In this document: piece after piece, positions 55,310 to 63,406 of the stretch
Layout of the letters: each line of letters starts with the position of its first letter
Position numbering within the stretch: the first letter of the stretch is position 1
NCBI RefSeq assembly: GCF_017696315.1
Contig: NZ_JAAORJ010000001.1
Span: 393,526-457,525, forward strand
Direction of reading: 5' to 3'
DNA from: Prochlorococcus marinus XMU1412
GTDB lineage: Bacteria; Cyanobacteriota; Cyanobacteriia; PCC-6307; Cyanobiaceae
Length of the DNA: 64,000 bases
Position numbers and translations under genes: made by a program
Notes under the pieces: model-generated
What the model was told of the DNA's origin: nothing
Database searches by the model: none
What the model saw: the letters and a program-made list of their open reading frames with translations, nothing else

Positions 55310-56740
55310 TTAAAGACATCTTGCAATTCGAGTTCTATCAGTTTTACTCTCTGCGAAAAGCTCCCAACTTTGAATTAAATCTGGCCCACTGAGAGATCCA
55401 AAAAAAGCTACTCTTAATGATTTCATTAATATCCCTTTTTTAATATTATGATTTTTTGAGATTTCGTTTATTATTTCTTTGGCTTTCTCTTTATTTAGTT
55501 TTATAGTATTTTGTTCAATTAAATAATTTAATATTAGTTTTAGAGATAATTTGCTATCTTTGTTTTTCAGAAAATCTTGACCTTCTTTTTGAATTGTAGG
55601 TATTAAGAAAAATGGTTTTGATTGATCAATTGAATCTTTTATAAGAGTCATAGAGTCTCTAATCAAAATTGCTAGTTTATAAGCCCATTCTTGAGATGGC
55701 GGCTCCCAACCATTATCATCCCAGTATTTCTTCATGATCTCACTTAACTTTATTGATTCCATATTTTTTATATATTGAGCATTAATCCAGTTGAGTTTTT
55801 CCCAACTGAATTTGGCTCCAGCTTTATTTATTTCTGATAAGTCAAAAATTTCAGATATCTCATCAAGTGAAAGTATTTCTCTGTCAGTAGATTTTGGAGA
55901 CCAACCTAAAAAGGCCATATAGTTCGATAAGGCCTCAGGTAAATATCCCATTTCTCTGAATTCGTCGATTGACGTAACGCAATCTCTCTTAGATAATTTT
56001 TTCCCTTCGCTACTTAGTATTAAGGGTGTATGCGAAAAAGTTGGCAAATTAAAATTTAATGCTTTATAGATCAATATTTGTTTTGCAGTGTTCGAGATAT
56101 GGTCTTCACCCCTTACAACATGAGTGATATTCATGAAATTATCATCAACTACAACTGCAAGATTATATAAAGGATCTCCAATCTCATATCCTTTGGCCCT
56201 TCTTGACAAAACTAAATCACCGCCCAAATCCTTCCCTTGCCATTTGATTTCACCTCTTATCTGATCTGCCCATTTAATTTCAATTTTTTCATCAATCTTA
56301 AACCTTATTACTGAAGTCCTTCCTCGGGATATGAATGTTTCTATTTCTTCTTTTGAAAGACTTCTGTGTCTATTATCATGCTTTGGAGGTAATCCTTTCT
56401 TTTTTTGTTCTTGTCTTAATTCAGATATTTCATCTTCTGTTGTAAAGCACCTATATGCAGCTCCACATTCCAATAGCTTTTTTATATAACTTTTATGAAT
56501 CGAAATTCGGTCACTTTGCTTTATAGGTTCTTCATCCCATTTAAGTCCAAGCCATTTCAAGCCCTCTAATATATTTTTTGTATATTCAGATTTAGATCGA
56601 AGAATATCTGTATCTTCTATTCTGATGAGAAATTTTCCACCTATTTTTTGTGCATACAACCAGTTGAATAGTGCTGTTCGCGCTGTCCCAATATGAAATA
56701 AACCCGTTGGACTCGGTGCTAGTCTTAAACGTTTTTCCAA
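55310..56740 (-). CDS. gltX: Glutamyl-tRNA synthetase
   Basis: A 476-residue class I synthetase. HIGH motif in PSPTGLFHIGTARTALF, KMSKS-type motif is KLSKRD. In cyanobacteria, which lack GlnRS, it is non-discriminating and makes Glu-tRNA for protein, Gln-tRNA by amidation, and tetrapyrrole synthesis, which starts with Glu-tRNA and uses HemL (partly in this window). tRNA-Asp lies 17 bases upstream on the same strand. Confidence 0.98.
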   Translation of the reverse strand: MEKRLRLAPSPTGLFHIGTARTALFNWLYAQKIGGKFLIRIEDTDILRSKSEYTKNILEGLKWLGLKWDEEPIKQSDRISIHKSYIKKLLECGAAYRCFTTEDEISELRQEQKKKGLPPKHDNRHRSLSKEEIETFISRGRTSVIRFKIDEKIEIKWADQIRGEIKWQGKDLGGDLVLSRRAKGYEIGDPLYNLAVVVDDNFMNITHVVRGEDHISNTAKQILIYKALNFNLPTFSHTPLILSSEGKKLSKRDCVTSIDEFREMGYLPEALSNYMAFLGWSPKSTDREILSLDEISEIFDLSEINKAGAKFSWEKLNWINAQYIKNMESIKLSEIMKKYWDDNGWEPPSQEWAYKLAILIRDSMTLIKDSIDQSKPFFLIPTIQKEGQDFLKNKDSKLSLKLILNYLIEQNTIKLNKEKAKEIINEISKNHNIKKGILMKSLRVAFFGSLSGPDLIQSWELFAESKTDRTRIARCL

Positions 56741-56757
56741 ATTTTTTTTAGAAAAAA

Positions 56758-56831
56758 CGGGACCGACGGGATTCGAACCCGCAACTTCCGCCGTGACAGG
56801 GCGGTGCTCTAACCAGTTGAACTACGGTCCC
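56758..56831 (-). tRNA. trnD-GUC: tRNA-Asp (anticodon GTC)
   Basis: 74 bases. Acceptor GGGACCG pairs with CGGTCCC and a G discriminator follows; the D-arm has AGTTCAACTGGTTAGAGC, the anticodon loop CTGTCAC reads GTC between CCGCC and GGCGG stems, and the T-arm has GGTTCGAATCC. CCA is not encoded. An inverted repeat (GTTCTAA, 56840-56859) lies just upstream. Confidence 0.96.
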
Positions 56832-56981
56832 AGAGTTTTGTTCTAATTTTATTTAGAACTTCATTCTTAAAATTATCAGATCATAATACTTAATTTATGT
56901 GGTTGTAATAAAAAAAATTTATTAATTTGAGGATTTACAGAAATAATTAGTTTTTCCAACTGCATTAGTGTGAACAACTAT

Positions 56982-57176
56982 TTATTTTTGAGGTCTAAAA
57001 CCAGCAGGCTCTATCAACCTGACTTGATTGCCTCTAGCAGTAAATTCTCTGCCTTGGTCACTTTGTACTACAACTCTCCCACCAGACTTAACTCTGATAA
57101 CTCTTGCACGAACCCATCCTAAAGCTGCTGATTCGAGGACTTTGACTACGTCCCCAGGTTGAAGATCTAACTCCAT
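56982..57176 (-). CDS. Prochlorococcus/Synechococcus hyper-conserved protein (PSHCP), Tudor-like, tRNA-binding
   Basis: A 64-residue protein with an SH3/Tudor-like core (GDVVKVLESAALGWVRARVI, then RVKSGGRVVVQSD). I recognise it as the nearly invariant picocyanobacterial protein described as a Tudor domain with affinity for tRNA through a basic patch at Lys30; Lys30 is here in VIRVKSGG (about 62 residues reported, 64 here). It is much poorer in Lys, Asn and Ile than its neighbours, which fits strong conservation. It sits between tRNA-Asp and tRNA-Trp on the same strand. Proposed link to the ribosome; exact role unknown. Confidence 0.88.
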   Translation of the reverse strand: MELDLQPGDVVKVLESAALGWVRARVIRVKSGGRVVVQSDQGREFTARGNQVRLIEPAGFRPQK

Positions 57177-57210
57177 CTTATGAAAAATGATTTACATAAT
57201 GTTGATCAAA

Positions 57211-57283
57211 CGCGTCGTGGAGGACTTGAACCCCCGACATCAGGTTTTGGAGACCTGCGTTCTACCAACTGAACTAACGACGC
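57211..57283 (-). tRNA. trnW-CCA: tRNA-Trp (anticodon CCA)
   Basis: 73 bases. Acceptor GCGTCGT pairs with ACGACGC, G discriminator; D-arm AGTTCAGTTGGTAGAAC; anticodon arm CAGGT-CTCCAAA-ACCTG reads CCA; T-arm GGGGGTTCAAGTCCTCC. CCA is not encoded at the 3' end. Confidence 0.96.
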
Positions 57284-57292
57284 ATTTAAATG

Positions 57293-57298
57293 ATTATA
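57293..57298 (-). promoter_or_regulatory. -10 box of the tRNA-Trp unit
   Basis: A perfect TATAAT on the minus strand, ten bases before the tRNA-Trp 5' end, so transcription would begin within a few bases of the tRNA. It is preceded by the same ACGCT-TATAAT context seen at the DUF4278 promoter (A/G before CGCT). No clear -35 box. The hyper-conserved protein and tRNA-Asp may be read from it too. Confidence 0.5.
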
Positions 57299-57336
57299 AG
57301 CGTCTTTGTGACCAATAAGTTGATTAATTTACAACT

Positions 57337-57807
57337 TTATCGATCAAAGCGTTGTTTTACGCGAGTAGCTTTTCCTACTCTATCTCTCAGATAGAATAAC
57401 TTAGCTCTTCTTACTTTACCTCTACGTTCAACTTTTAGAGAGGCAACCTGTGGACTATGTAGCATAAATACTCTTTCAACACCTATACCCTGAAAAATTC
57501 TTCTAACTGTAATAGTCTGGTTGATACCTCCATGCCTTTTTGCTATGACCACACCTTCATAAGGTTGGACTCTTTCTTTATTACCTTCTGTAATTTTTAC
57601 TCCAACTTTAACAGTGTCCCCAACATATATTTCAGGTAATTCTTTTTTTAATTGTTCATTCTCAAATTCCTTAATAAGATTTGATGCACTTAAGGTTTGC
57701 GTATTCTCAGAAACCGTATTTTTTTCTTTTTGTTCAACTGCTACATCTACTGATGCGTCAGCTTTAATACCGGTTTCTAATTCCTTCTCTTGTTTCTCTT
57801 TGGCCAT
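57337..57807 (-). CDS. rplS: 50S ribosomal protein L19
   Basis: A 156-residue ribosomal protein. Core L19 begins near [20 protein letters not shown] and ends with [20 protein letters not shown]; the first 40 residues are an acidic, disordered extension ([20 protein letters not shown]) seen in picocyanobacterial L19. Upstream of the tRNA-Trp promoter on the same strand. Confidence 0.96.
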   Translation of the reverse strand: MAKEKQEKELETGIKADASVDVAVEQKEKNTVSENTQTLSASNLIKEFENEQLKKELPEIYVGDTVKVGVKITEGNKERVQPYEGVVIAKRHGGINQTITVRRIFQGIGVERVFMLHSPQVASLKVERRGKVRRAKLFYLRDRVGKATRVKQRFDR

Positions 57808-57839
57808 TTTGGTCTTTATTGTCCTACAAGTTCTATATC

Positions 57840-58148
57840 TTAACCTTTTGACTCGCCTTTAGTAACCTTTTTGGTAAATGAAATTGTTTTTGAAAACATT
57901 TGGAATCCTGTTAAGAGCATCCATAGAACTCCAAGGGAATTCAATATTACGTATATAAGTTCTCCATTATCTCCAAGCCATTCGCCCTCGTGGAGAGACA
58001 TTAACCAATGAACTTGTTCTCTAGAGTAACCTAGTAAATCTTTTGAAACCCTATAAAGAAGACCAGTAATTGAAGATATAAATAATGGAAGAAAAACCCA
58101 GGGCGCCAAAGCCTTATGAAATTGCCTAGAATTAAATAAAGTTTTCAT
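57840..58148 (-). CDS. PepSY-TM-like small membrane protein
   Basis: A 102-residue protein with two hydrophobic segments ([20 protein letters not shown] and [17 protein letters not shown]) around a soluble loop with [15 protein letters not shown]. The N-terminal [13 protein letters not shown] and the His-containing loop resemble PepSY-associated TM helices. Function unknown. 32 bases upstream of rplS. Confidence 0.7.
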   Translation of the reverse strand: MKTLFNSRQFHKALAPWVFLPLFISSITGLLYRVSKDLLGYSREQVHWLMSLHEGEWLGDNGELIYVILNSLGVLWMLLTGFQMFSKTISFTKKVTKGESKG

Positions 58149-58243
58149 TTTTGTTTCTTTCCCATTGTTATTGATAGATTTAAGGTAGCCAAGACCATAA
58201 AGGCTATCTTGAAGATATTTACCTATTACTATTATTTATTCCA

Positions 58244-59083
58244 ATGAGACATTTTGCAGATCTTTTGTTAAATAAAAATAATTCCAAAGCTAATGATCAA
58301 GTTCCTTTTATTCAGAGGAGAAGAGGAATTGAAATAAAGTCTTCACGGGAAATAAATTTGATGAAAAGATCTAGCAGGATTGTAGCAACTGTTTTGAGGG
58401 AAATTAATGACTTAATTAAACCTGGAATGAGTACAAAAGATTTAGATGATTTCGCAGAAAAGAGGATAAAAAGTTTTGGAGCTGTGCCAAGTTTCAAGGG
58501 TTACCATGGATTCCCTTGTAGTATTTGTTCTAGTATTAATAATGAGGTTGTCCACGGGATTCCAAATAAAAATAAAATAATTAAAAATGGTGACTTGGTT
58601 AAAATTGATACAGGGGCATATATAGATGGTTTCCATGGAGACAGTTGTATATCAATTTGTGTAGGAGAAGTTAGTCCAAAGGCTCAAAAACTTAGTGATA
58701 TAGCTTATAGAGCATTGTATGCGGGGCTTTCGAAAATCAAGGCAGGCAATACACTTCTAGATGTGGCTGGTGAAATCGAAGACATTGTTGTAAATAATGG
58801 CTTTAGTGTTGTAGAAGACTATACAGGTCATGGAGTTGGAAGAAATCTTCATGAAGAACCATCGGTATTTAATTTTCGGACCAAAGAATTGCCCAACGTC
58901 GTCCTTCGTGAAGGAATGACATTAGCAGTGGAACCTATTGTTAATGAAGGGACTAAATTTTGCAAAACACTAAATGATAGATGGACCGTAATAACAAAAG
59001 ATGGAAAACTATCGGCCCAATGGGAGCATACAATAGTTGTTTTAAAAGATGGTATTGAAATATTGACAGATCGAGATTTCTAG
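58244..59083 (+). CDS. map: Methionine aminopeptidase, type I
   Basis: A 279-residue metalloenzyme that removes initiator Met. The metal ligands are seen: the Asp pair in VKIDTGAYIDGFHGDSC, His in DYTGHGVGRNLHEEPS, Glu in LAVEPIVNEG and the last Glu in QWEHTIVV. The first 30 residues form a short extension. Convergent with the SDR gene by three bases. Confidence 0.96.
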   Translation: MRHFADLLLNKNNSKANDQVPFIQRRRGIEIKSSREINLMKRSSRIVATVLREINDLIKPGMSTKDLDDFAEKRIKSFGAVPSFKGYHGFPCSICSSINNEVVHGIPNKNKIIKNGDLVKIDTGAYIDGFHGDSCISICVGEVSPKAQKLSDIAYRALYAGLSKIKAGNTLLDVAGEIEDIVVNNGFSVVEDYTGHGVGRNLHEEPSVFNFRTKELPNVVLREGMTLAVEPIVNEGTKFCKTLNDRWTVITKDGKLSAQWEHTIVVLKDGIEILTDRDF

Positions 59084-59086
59084 ACA

Positions 59087-59806
59087 CTAAGATTTGTACT
59101 TATAAATAATTTGGCAATACAAAAAATTAAAAAATTCTTTCAACGGAAAGAGTATATATGTTAAAGGGTTTGGACTAATTATTACTAGATAATTTTTTGA
59201 ATTGGCTAAATCATAAATTTTTTTTGAAACAAATTTAGGACTCATTATTCCGAGAGGATTTAGTTCTGATTTAAATGGCCCTAAGATGATTTTTTTTATT
59301 ATTAATTTTTTCTTTGTATTTTTGTTCAGAAGATTTTTTTTGAATGAAACTAATTGACCAATAAGGGATTTACTAATTTCATATGATGGATTTAGGGCGG
59401 GTAATATTTCTGCTTCTGATGTATTTATCCAAATCTCTTTTTTTATTAGAGAATCATTGCTTATAGCAATATCTTCAAATAAATTTAAAAATTTGAATTT
59501 GCTTAATGCATTTATCTCGATTGAGTTTTCATAATTTGAATTTTTTCTACTCAAATCATAGATACCATGGTTCAAAATTAAAATGTCTATATTTTCTAAT
59601 TGTTTTTTTAATGACGACTCCTTCCCACATTCCCATTTAATCCATTCATTTGGAGATTCAAGATTTATTTCATAATTAGTTTTACTATGAGTAAATCCAA
59701 TCACTTTATATCCTTTTTGACGAAACAGCTTTGTTAATTCTTTCCCTAGCGCACCTGAGGCTCCAGTTATCCCTATAGTTTTTTCGTTTTTGGTAGGATT
59801 TATCAT
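59087..59806 (-). CDS. Short-chain dehydrogenase/reductase-like protein
   Basis: A 239-residue Rossmann protein: GITGASGALGKELTKLF at the N-terminus, NHGIYD in the middle and YEISKSLIGQ as the YxxxK active site. The C-terminal 40 residues (LTYILFPLKEFFNFLYCQII) are hydrophobic, possibly membrane-associated, which is unusual for SDRs. Substrate unknown. 155 bases to the divergent BioD-like gene. Confidence 0.85.
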   Translation of the reverse strand: MINPTKNEKTIGITGASGALGKELTKLFRQKGYKVIGFTHSKTNYEINLESPNEWIKWECGKESSLKKQLENIDILILNHGIYDLSRKNSNYENSIEINALSKFKFLNLFEDIAISNDSLIKKEIWINTSEAEILPALNPSYEISKSLIGQLVSFKKNLLNKNTKKKLIIKKIILGPFKSELNPLGIMSPKFVSKKIYDLANSKNYLVIISPNPLTYILFPLKEFFNFLYCQIIYKYKS

Positions 59807-59961
59807 TTTGCTTTATTTTTATGAGATACCAAAGAATTAAAATAAATTTAACAAAAAAATATTATTTAATTTTTTAATTTGATTAAAACTCATAAATAAA
59901 TGTTTGTTTAGTTCTGAAAAAAATATTATCTTAAACCTAATAATAAATAATTTACTAAGTT

Positions 59962-61071
59962 ATGAGCGATATATTATTAATTGGCTCATGTGAGCCATTT
60001 AGTGGTAAGTCTGCAATGGTTCTTGGGATAGCAAAAAAACTTTTACAGAAGAAAAAAAAAGTACGCATAGGAAAACCTCTGGCAACATGTATTGAACTTA
60101 CCAATCTCCCCTCAATGTCTTATGAAGGATTAATAGATGATGATGTTAAGTTTATTGGATCAACATTAAATATCGAAGAAGAGAATTTAATTTCTTCAGT
60201 AGGATTATTGGATAATATCTCAGCTGAAAAAAGAATCTTCAATAAAGACTTACTTCCAGGAAAAGGTTTTGATCAGATTGAAGGATTGGTTAATGATGAT
60301 TTTGAAGGTCTGAATATTTTAGAGGCAGCCGGAAGTCTTCATGAGGGTATGATTTATGGCTTAAGTCTCCCACAACTAGCTAAGGATTTAGATGCAAAAG
60401 TTTTAATTGTGAATTTATGGGAAGATTGTAAAAGTGTGGATGCATTACTTGATGCGAAAAAACAATTAGGTGAGAAATTGGCTGGAGTTGTATTAAACGG
60501 AGTTTTGCCGCAAGAAGTCGAAAAAGTTAAAAATGAAATAATACCCTCTCTTCAAGATCTGGATATTGAAGTATTTGGAGTGATGCCTAAATCACCACTT
60601 CTTAGAAGTGTTACCGTAGGTGAGCTTGTAAGAAGACTAGATGCCCAAGTAATTTGTTGCCCTGAAAAAGATCAATTGCTTGTTGAAACATTAAGTATTG
60701 GTGCAATGGGGGTGAATTCTGCAATGGAATTTTTCAGGAGAAGAAGAAATATGGCTGTAGTTACTGGAGCTGATAGAACTGATATCCAACTTGCTGCTTT
60801 GGAGGCTTCGACTCAATGCCTTATTTTAACTGGTTTAGGAGATCCTTTGTCACAATTGATTCATAGAGCGGAGGAATTGGAGGTGCCAATTTTAAAGGTG
60901 GAATTAGATACTCTTTCCTCCGTGGAAATTATTGAACAAGCTTTTGGTCATGTCAGAATACATGAATCAATTAAAGCTTCTTATGCTATTCAATTAGTTC
61001 AAGAGCATGTAAATCTAAAAAGAATTCTCGAAAAGATAGATTTTCCCTGCAATTTTTCAGATAAATGCTAA
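59962..61071 (+). CDS. BioD-like/DRTGG protein (N-terminal part of phosphotransacetylase), stand-alone
   Basis: A 369-residue protein with two domains: a P-loop BioD/CobB-like domain (GSCEPFSGKSAMVLG near residues 7-21; LNILEAAGSLHEGM) and a C-terminal DRTGG domain (VRRLDAQVICCPEKD, then VTGADRTDIQLAALEAST). This pair is the regulatory N-terminus of long phosphotransacetylases, but the catalytic C-terminal PTA domain is absent. Family members of this form are of unknown role. LOG-like gene follows after 25 bases. Confidence 0.82.
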   Translation: MSDILLIGSCEPFSGKSAMVLGIAKKLLQKKKKVRIGKPLATCIELTNLPSMSYEGLIDDDVKFIGSTLNIEEENLISSVGLLDNISAEKRIFNKDLLPGKGFDQIEGLVNDDFEGLNILEAAGSLHEGMIYGLSLPQLAKDLDAKVLIVNLWEDCKSVDALLDAKKQLGEKLAGVVLNGVLPQEVEKVKNEIIPSLQDLDIEVFGVMPKSPLLRSVTVGELVRRLDAQVICCPEKDQLLVETLSIGAMGVNSAMEFFRRRRNMAVVTGADRTDIQLAALEASTQCLILTGLGDPLSQLIHRAEELEVPILKVELDTLSSVEIIEQAFGHVRIHESIKASYAIQLVQEHVNLKRILEKIDFPCNFSDKC

Positions 61072-61096
61072 TTTCAAATATAGGAACTTTATTATT

Positions 61097-61609
61097 TTGA
61101 GTCGCTCTTTAGATCTACCAGCAACTGAAGGTGTTGATGCCTTAGCTCAAGAACTTGCAAAACTCCAAGATAATGGGAAAAGGAGAATTGCTTTTTTAGG
61201 TAGTAGACACGTACCGGTTGTAGATATCCACTTGATTGAGTTGATTGCAAGGTCGTTAGCAGAGGAAGGACATAATATCCTTACTTCAGGATCTCAAGGA
61301 GTTAATGCAGCTGTTATTCGAGCTGTCTTAGATATTAATCCATCATTATTAACGGTTTTATTACCACAGAGTCTTGATAGACAAATACCCGAAATAAAGG
61401 ATCAACTTGAGATGGTTATGCATTTGGTTGAAAAAAGTGAAAATGATGAATTACCTTTGCCACTTGCAAGTAGTCTTTGTAATCAAGAAATTATTACTAG
61501 ATGCGATCAATTAATATGCTTTGCCTTTCACGATAGTGAAACTTTACTAAATAGTTGTAGATGTGCCGAAGAAATGGGCAAAGTGGTTAGTTTGTTATTT
61601 TTTGATTAA
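61097..61609 (+). CDS. LOG/DprA-like Rossmann-fold protein
   Basis: A 170-residue protein with a DprA/LOG-type nucleotide-binding fold: IAFLGSRHVPVVDIHLIELI, the glycine loop TSGSQGVNAAVI, and CDQLICFAFHDSET. It lacks the phosphate-binding PGGxGTxxE motif of LOG enzymes, so a nucleotidase role is not shown. TTG at 61097 is the only start in frame at the right place. In probable operon with the BioD-like gene. Confidence 0.7.
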   Translation: MSRSLDLPATEGVDALAQELAKLQDNGKRRIAFLGSRHVPVVDIHLIELIARSLAEEGHNILTSGSQGVNAAVIRAVLDINPSLLTVLLPQSLDRQIPEIKDQLEMVMHLVEKSENDELPLPLASSLCNQEIITRCDQLICFAFHDSETLLNSCRCAEEMGKVVSLLFFD

Positions 61610-61675
61610 ATCAACCCATTCCCCCTTATTAAAAGATGATTTATGCTAATAATATTTAGCGTTTAATAATTTATT

Positions 61676-62173
61676 ATGGCAGAAAGTTTTTCATTTGATG
61701 TAGTTTCTGATTTTGATAGACAAGAATTAGTAAATACTTTGGATCAAGTTAAAAGGGAAATTTCTCAACGTTATGATTTGAAGGGCACGAATACTTCAGT
61801 TGATTTAGAAAAAGAAAATATTTTTATAATCACCAATAGCGAACTTACTTTGAATGCTGTTAATGACATAATTAGACAAAAGGCAATAAAAAGAAACTTA
61901 TCTCTTAAAGTATTTGACTACGGTGAAATTGAAGTGGTAAGTGGCAATAGAATTAAACAGACAATTTTACTAAAACAAGGTATTAAACAAGAAATTGCAA
62001 AAAAAATAAGTAAAAATATTAGAGATCAAATTAAAAAAATTAATGTCAGCATCAATGGAGAAACAATGAGAGTTGCTAGTAAGAGCAAAAATGATCTTCA
62101 ATTGGCAATTAAGCTTGTTAGTGAGTTGGAGGAGTCTTTGAACATTCCTCTAAAAGCAAATAACTTTAGATAA
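61676..62173 (+). CDS. YajQ-family nucleotide-binding protein (DUF520)
   Basis: A 165-residue protein with two RNP-like folds: FDVVSDFDRQELVNTLDQVKREI at the start, then ISQRYDLKGT, KQGIKQEIAKKISKNIRDQI and the end VRVASKSKNDLQ-like MRVASKSKNDLQLAIKLV. Some homologues bind c-di-GMP; here function is unknown. Small gene follows after 27 bases. Confidence 0.93.
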   Translation: MAESFSFDVVSDFDRQELVNTLDQVKREISQRYDLKGTNTSVDLEKENIFIITNSELTLNAVNDIIRQKAIKRNLSLKVFDYGEIEVVSGNRIKQTILLKQGIKQEIAKKISKNIRDQIKKINVSINGETMRVASKSKNDLQLAIKLVSELEESLNIPLKANNFR

Positions 62174-62200
62174 AATATTTAGTAAGATTATTTTAAAAAT

Positions 62201-62410
62201 ATGGCAGATTATTCAAAATCTCTCATTAACTCATTGATTAAGAATGTAAAAGAATACCCTCGTTTTTCAAAAGAAGAAATAGAGAAATTTTGTTGGATGG
62301 CGGTACATGAGCATAAGCATGGTGTGTTACCTTCTGAATATGATATCAGGGAGATAGATGAGGATCTTTATTTAGAACTTTTGCAAGAATTTAAATCAAA
62401 TATCCATTAA
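62201..62410 (+). CDS. Hypothetical protein, 69 residues
   Basis: A small acidic helical protein (MADYSKSLINSLIKNVKEYP, then ISKEEIEKF-like FSKEEIEKFCWMAVHEHKHG, LYLELLQEFKSNIH). The His cluster HEHKHG may bind metal. No known family recognised. 27 bases after the YajQ gene; plausibly cotranscribed. Confidence 0.65.
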   Translation: MADYSKSLINSLIKNVKEYPRFSKEEIEKFCWMAVHEHKHGVLPSEYDIREIDEDLYLELLQEFKSNIH

Positions 62411-62520
62411 CTAAAATCTATATTTTAATTTACAATTATTAAAAAAATATTTTAATTAAATGCCTTACTAATGCACTAATTAGTCTATTTAAATATGATT
62501 AATTATAAAGATAAAATTTA

Positions 62521-63324
62521 ATGTCAACATCCTTTAAAAATGTCACGCCAACAGGTCCGGGTGGGACAGCAACATTACTGATTGTATTGTCTTTTACTGG
62601 CTTTCTTTTGCTTACCCAATCATTATTTGTTGTACCTTCTGGACAAGTTGCAGTTGTTACAACATTAGGGAAAGTAAGTGGCCCCTCTAGGAGAGCTGGT
62701 TTAAACTTTAAACTTCCATTTGTTCAGTCTGTATATCCATTTGACATAAAAACTCAAGTTCAACCCGAAAAATTTGAAACTTTAACTAAAGATCTTCAAG
62801 TTATTAGGGCTACAGCTACTGTTAAATATTCAGTAAAGCCTAACGAAGCAGGAAGGATTTTTGCAACAATTGCAAGCAGAAATAGCGATGTTTATCAGAA
62901 AATTGTTCAGCCATCTTTGCTAAAAGCTCTAAAATCAGTCTTTTCTCAATATGAGCTAGAAACAATTGCTACTGAATTCGCAGTAATTTCTGAGAAAGTA
63001 GGAGATACAGTTGCACAAGAACTAAATTCATTCGATTATGTCGATGTTAAAAGTTTAGATCTTACTGGATTAGAGATCGCTGAGGAATATAGAGCTGCGA
63101 TTGAACAAAAGCAAATAGCTGGTCAGCAATTACTAAGAGCAAAGACAGAAGTTGAAATTGCAGAACAAGAAGCACTTAGATATGAGACATTAAATAGAAG
63201 TCTTGACGATCAGGTGCTTTTTAAATTATTTCTCGACAAATGGGATGGTAGTACACAAGTTGTTCCTGGCTTGCCAGGCTCAGAAGGAGGTAGTCCCCCA
63301 GTAATAGTTGGCGGTAGAAGATAA
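62521..63324 (+). CDS. SPFH/Band 7 (prohibitin-like) membrane protein
   Basis: A 267-residue protein: one N-terminal membrane segment (LLIVLSFTGFLLLTQSLFVV), an SPFH domain (SGQVAVVTTLGKVSGPSRRA through QVIRATATVKYSV), then a helical region with QKQIAGQQLLRAKTEVEIAE. Prohibitin-type proteins form rings in membranes and assist quality control by FtsH. Convergent with hemL across a long hairpin. Confidence 0.93.
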   Translation: MSTSFKNVTPTGPGGTATLLIVLSFTGFLLLTQSLFVVPSGQVAVVTTLGKVSGPSRRAGLNFKLPFVQSVYPFDIKTQVQPEKFETLTKDLQVIRATATVKYSVKPNEAGRIFATIASRNSDVYQKIVQPSLLKALKSVFSQYELETIATEFAVISEKVGDTVAQELNSFDYVDVKSLDLTGLEIAEEYRAAIEQKQIAGQQLLRAKTEVEIAEQEALRYETLNRSLDDQVLFKLFLDKWDGSTQVVPGLPGSEGGSPPVIVGGRR

Positions 63325-63352
63325 TTATTTAGAAATAATCTTTCTAAAGTCT

Positions 63353-63406
63353 TAATCATTTACTTATTTTTCTTTAAGGAAAGATCAGTAAATGATTATT
63401 TTTTTA
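63353..63406. terminator. Bidirectional terminator between the SPFH gene and hemL
   Basis: A perfect 12-base-pair stem (63353-63364 with 63387-63398) enclosing a small inner hairpin (TCTTT-AAGG-AAAGA), followed by TTTTTTT on the plus strand. The hemL stop codon lies in the right arm. The smaller repeat AATTATTT/AAATAATC precedes it. Confidence 0.75.

Noticed and set aside
56840-56859. Operator-like inverted repeat GTTCTAA/TTAGAAC upstream of tRNA-Asp
   Set aside because: Seven-base arms without a T run; could be chance in AT-rich DNA. Reported only as a note in the tRNA-Asp entry.
56758-57283. tRNA genes as attachment site for a genomic island
   Set aside because: No integrase, no partial tRNA repeat and no foreign-looking genes flank either tRNA; neighbours are core genes.
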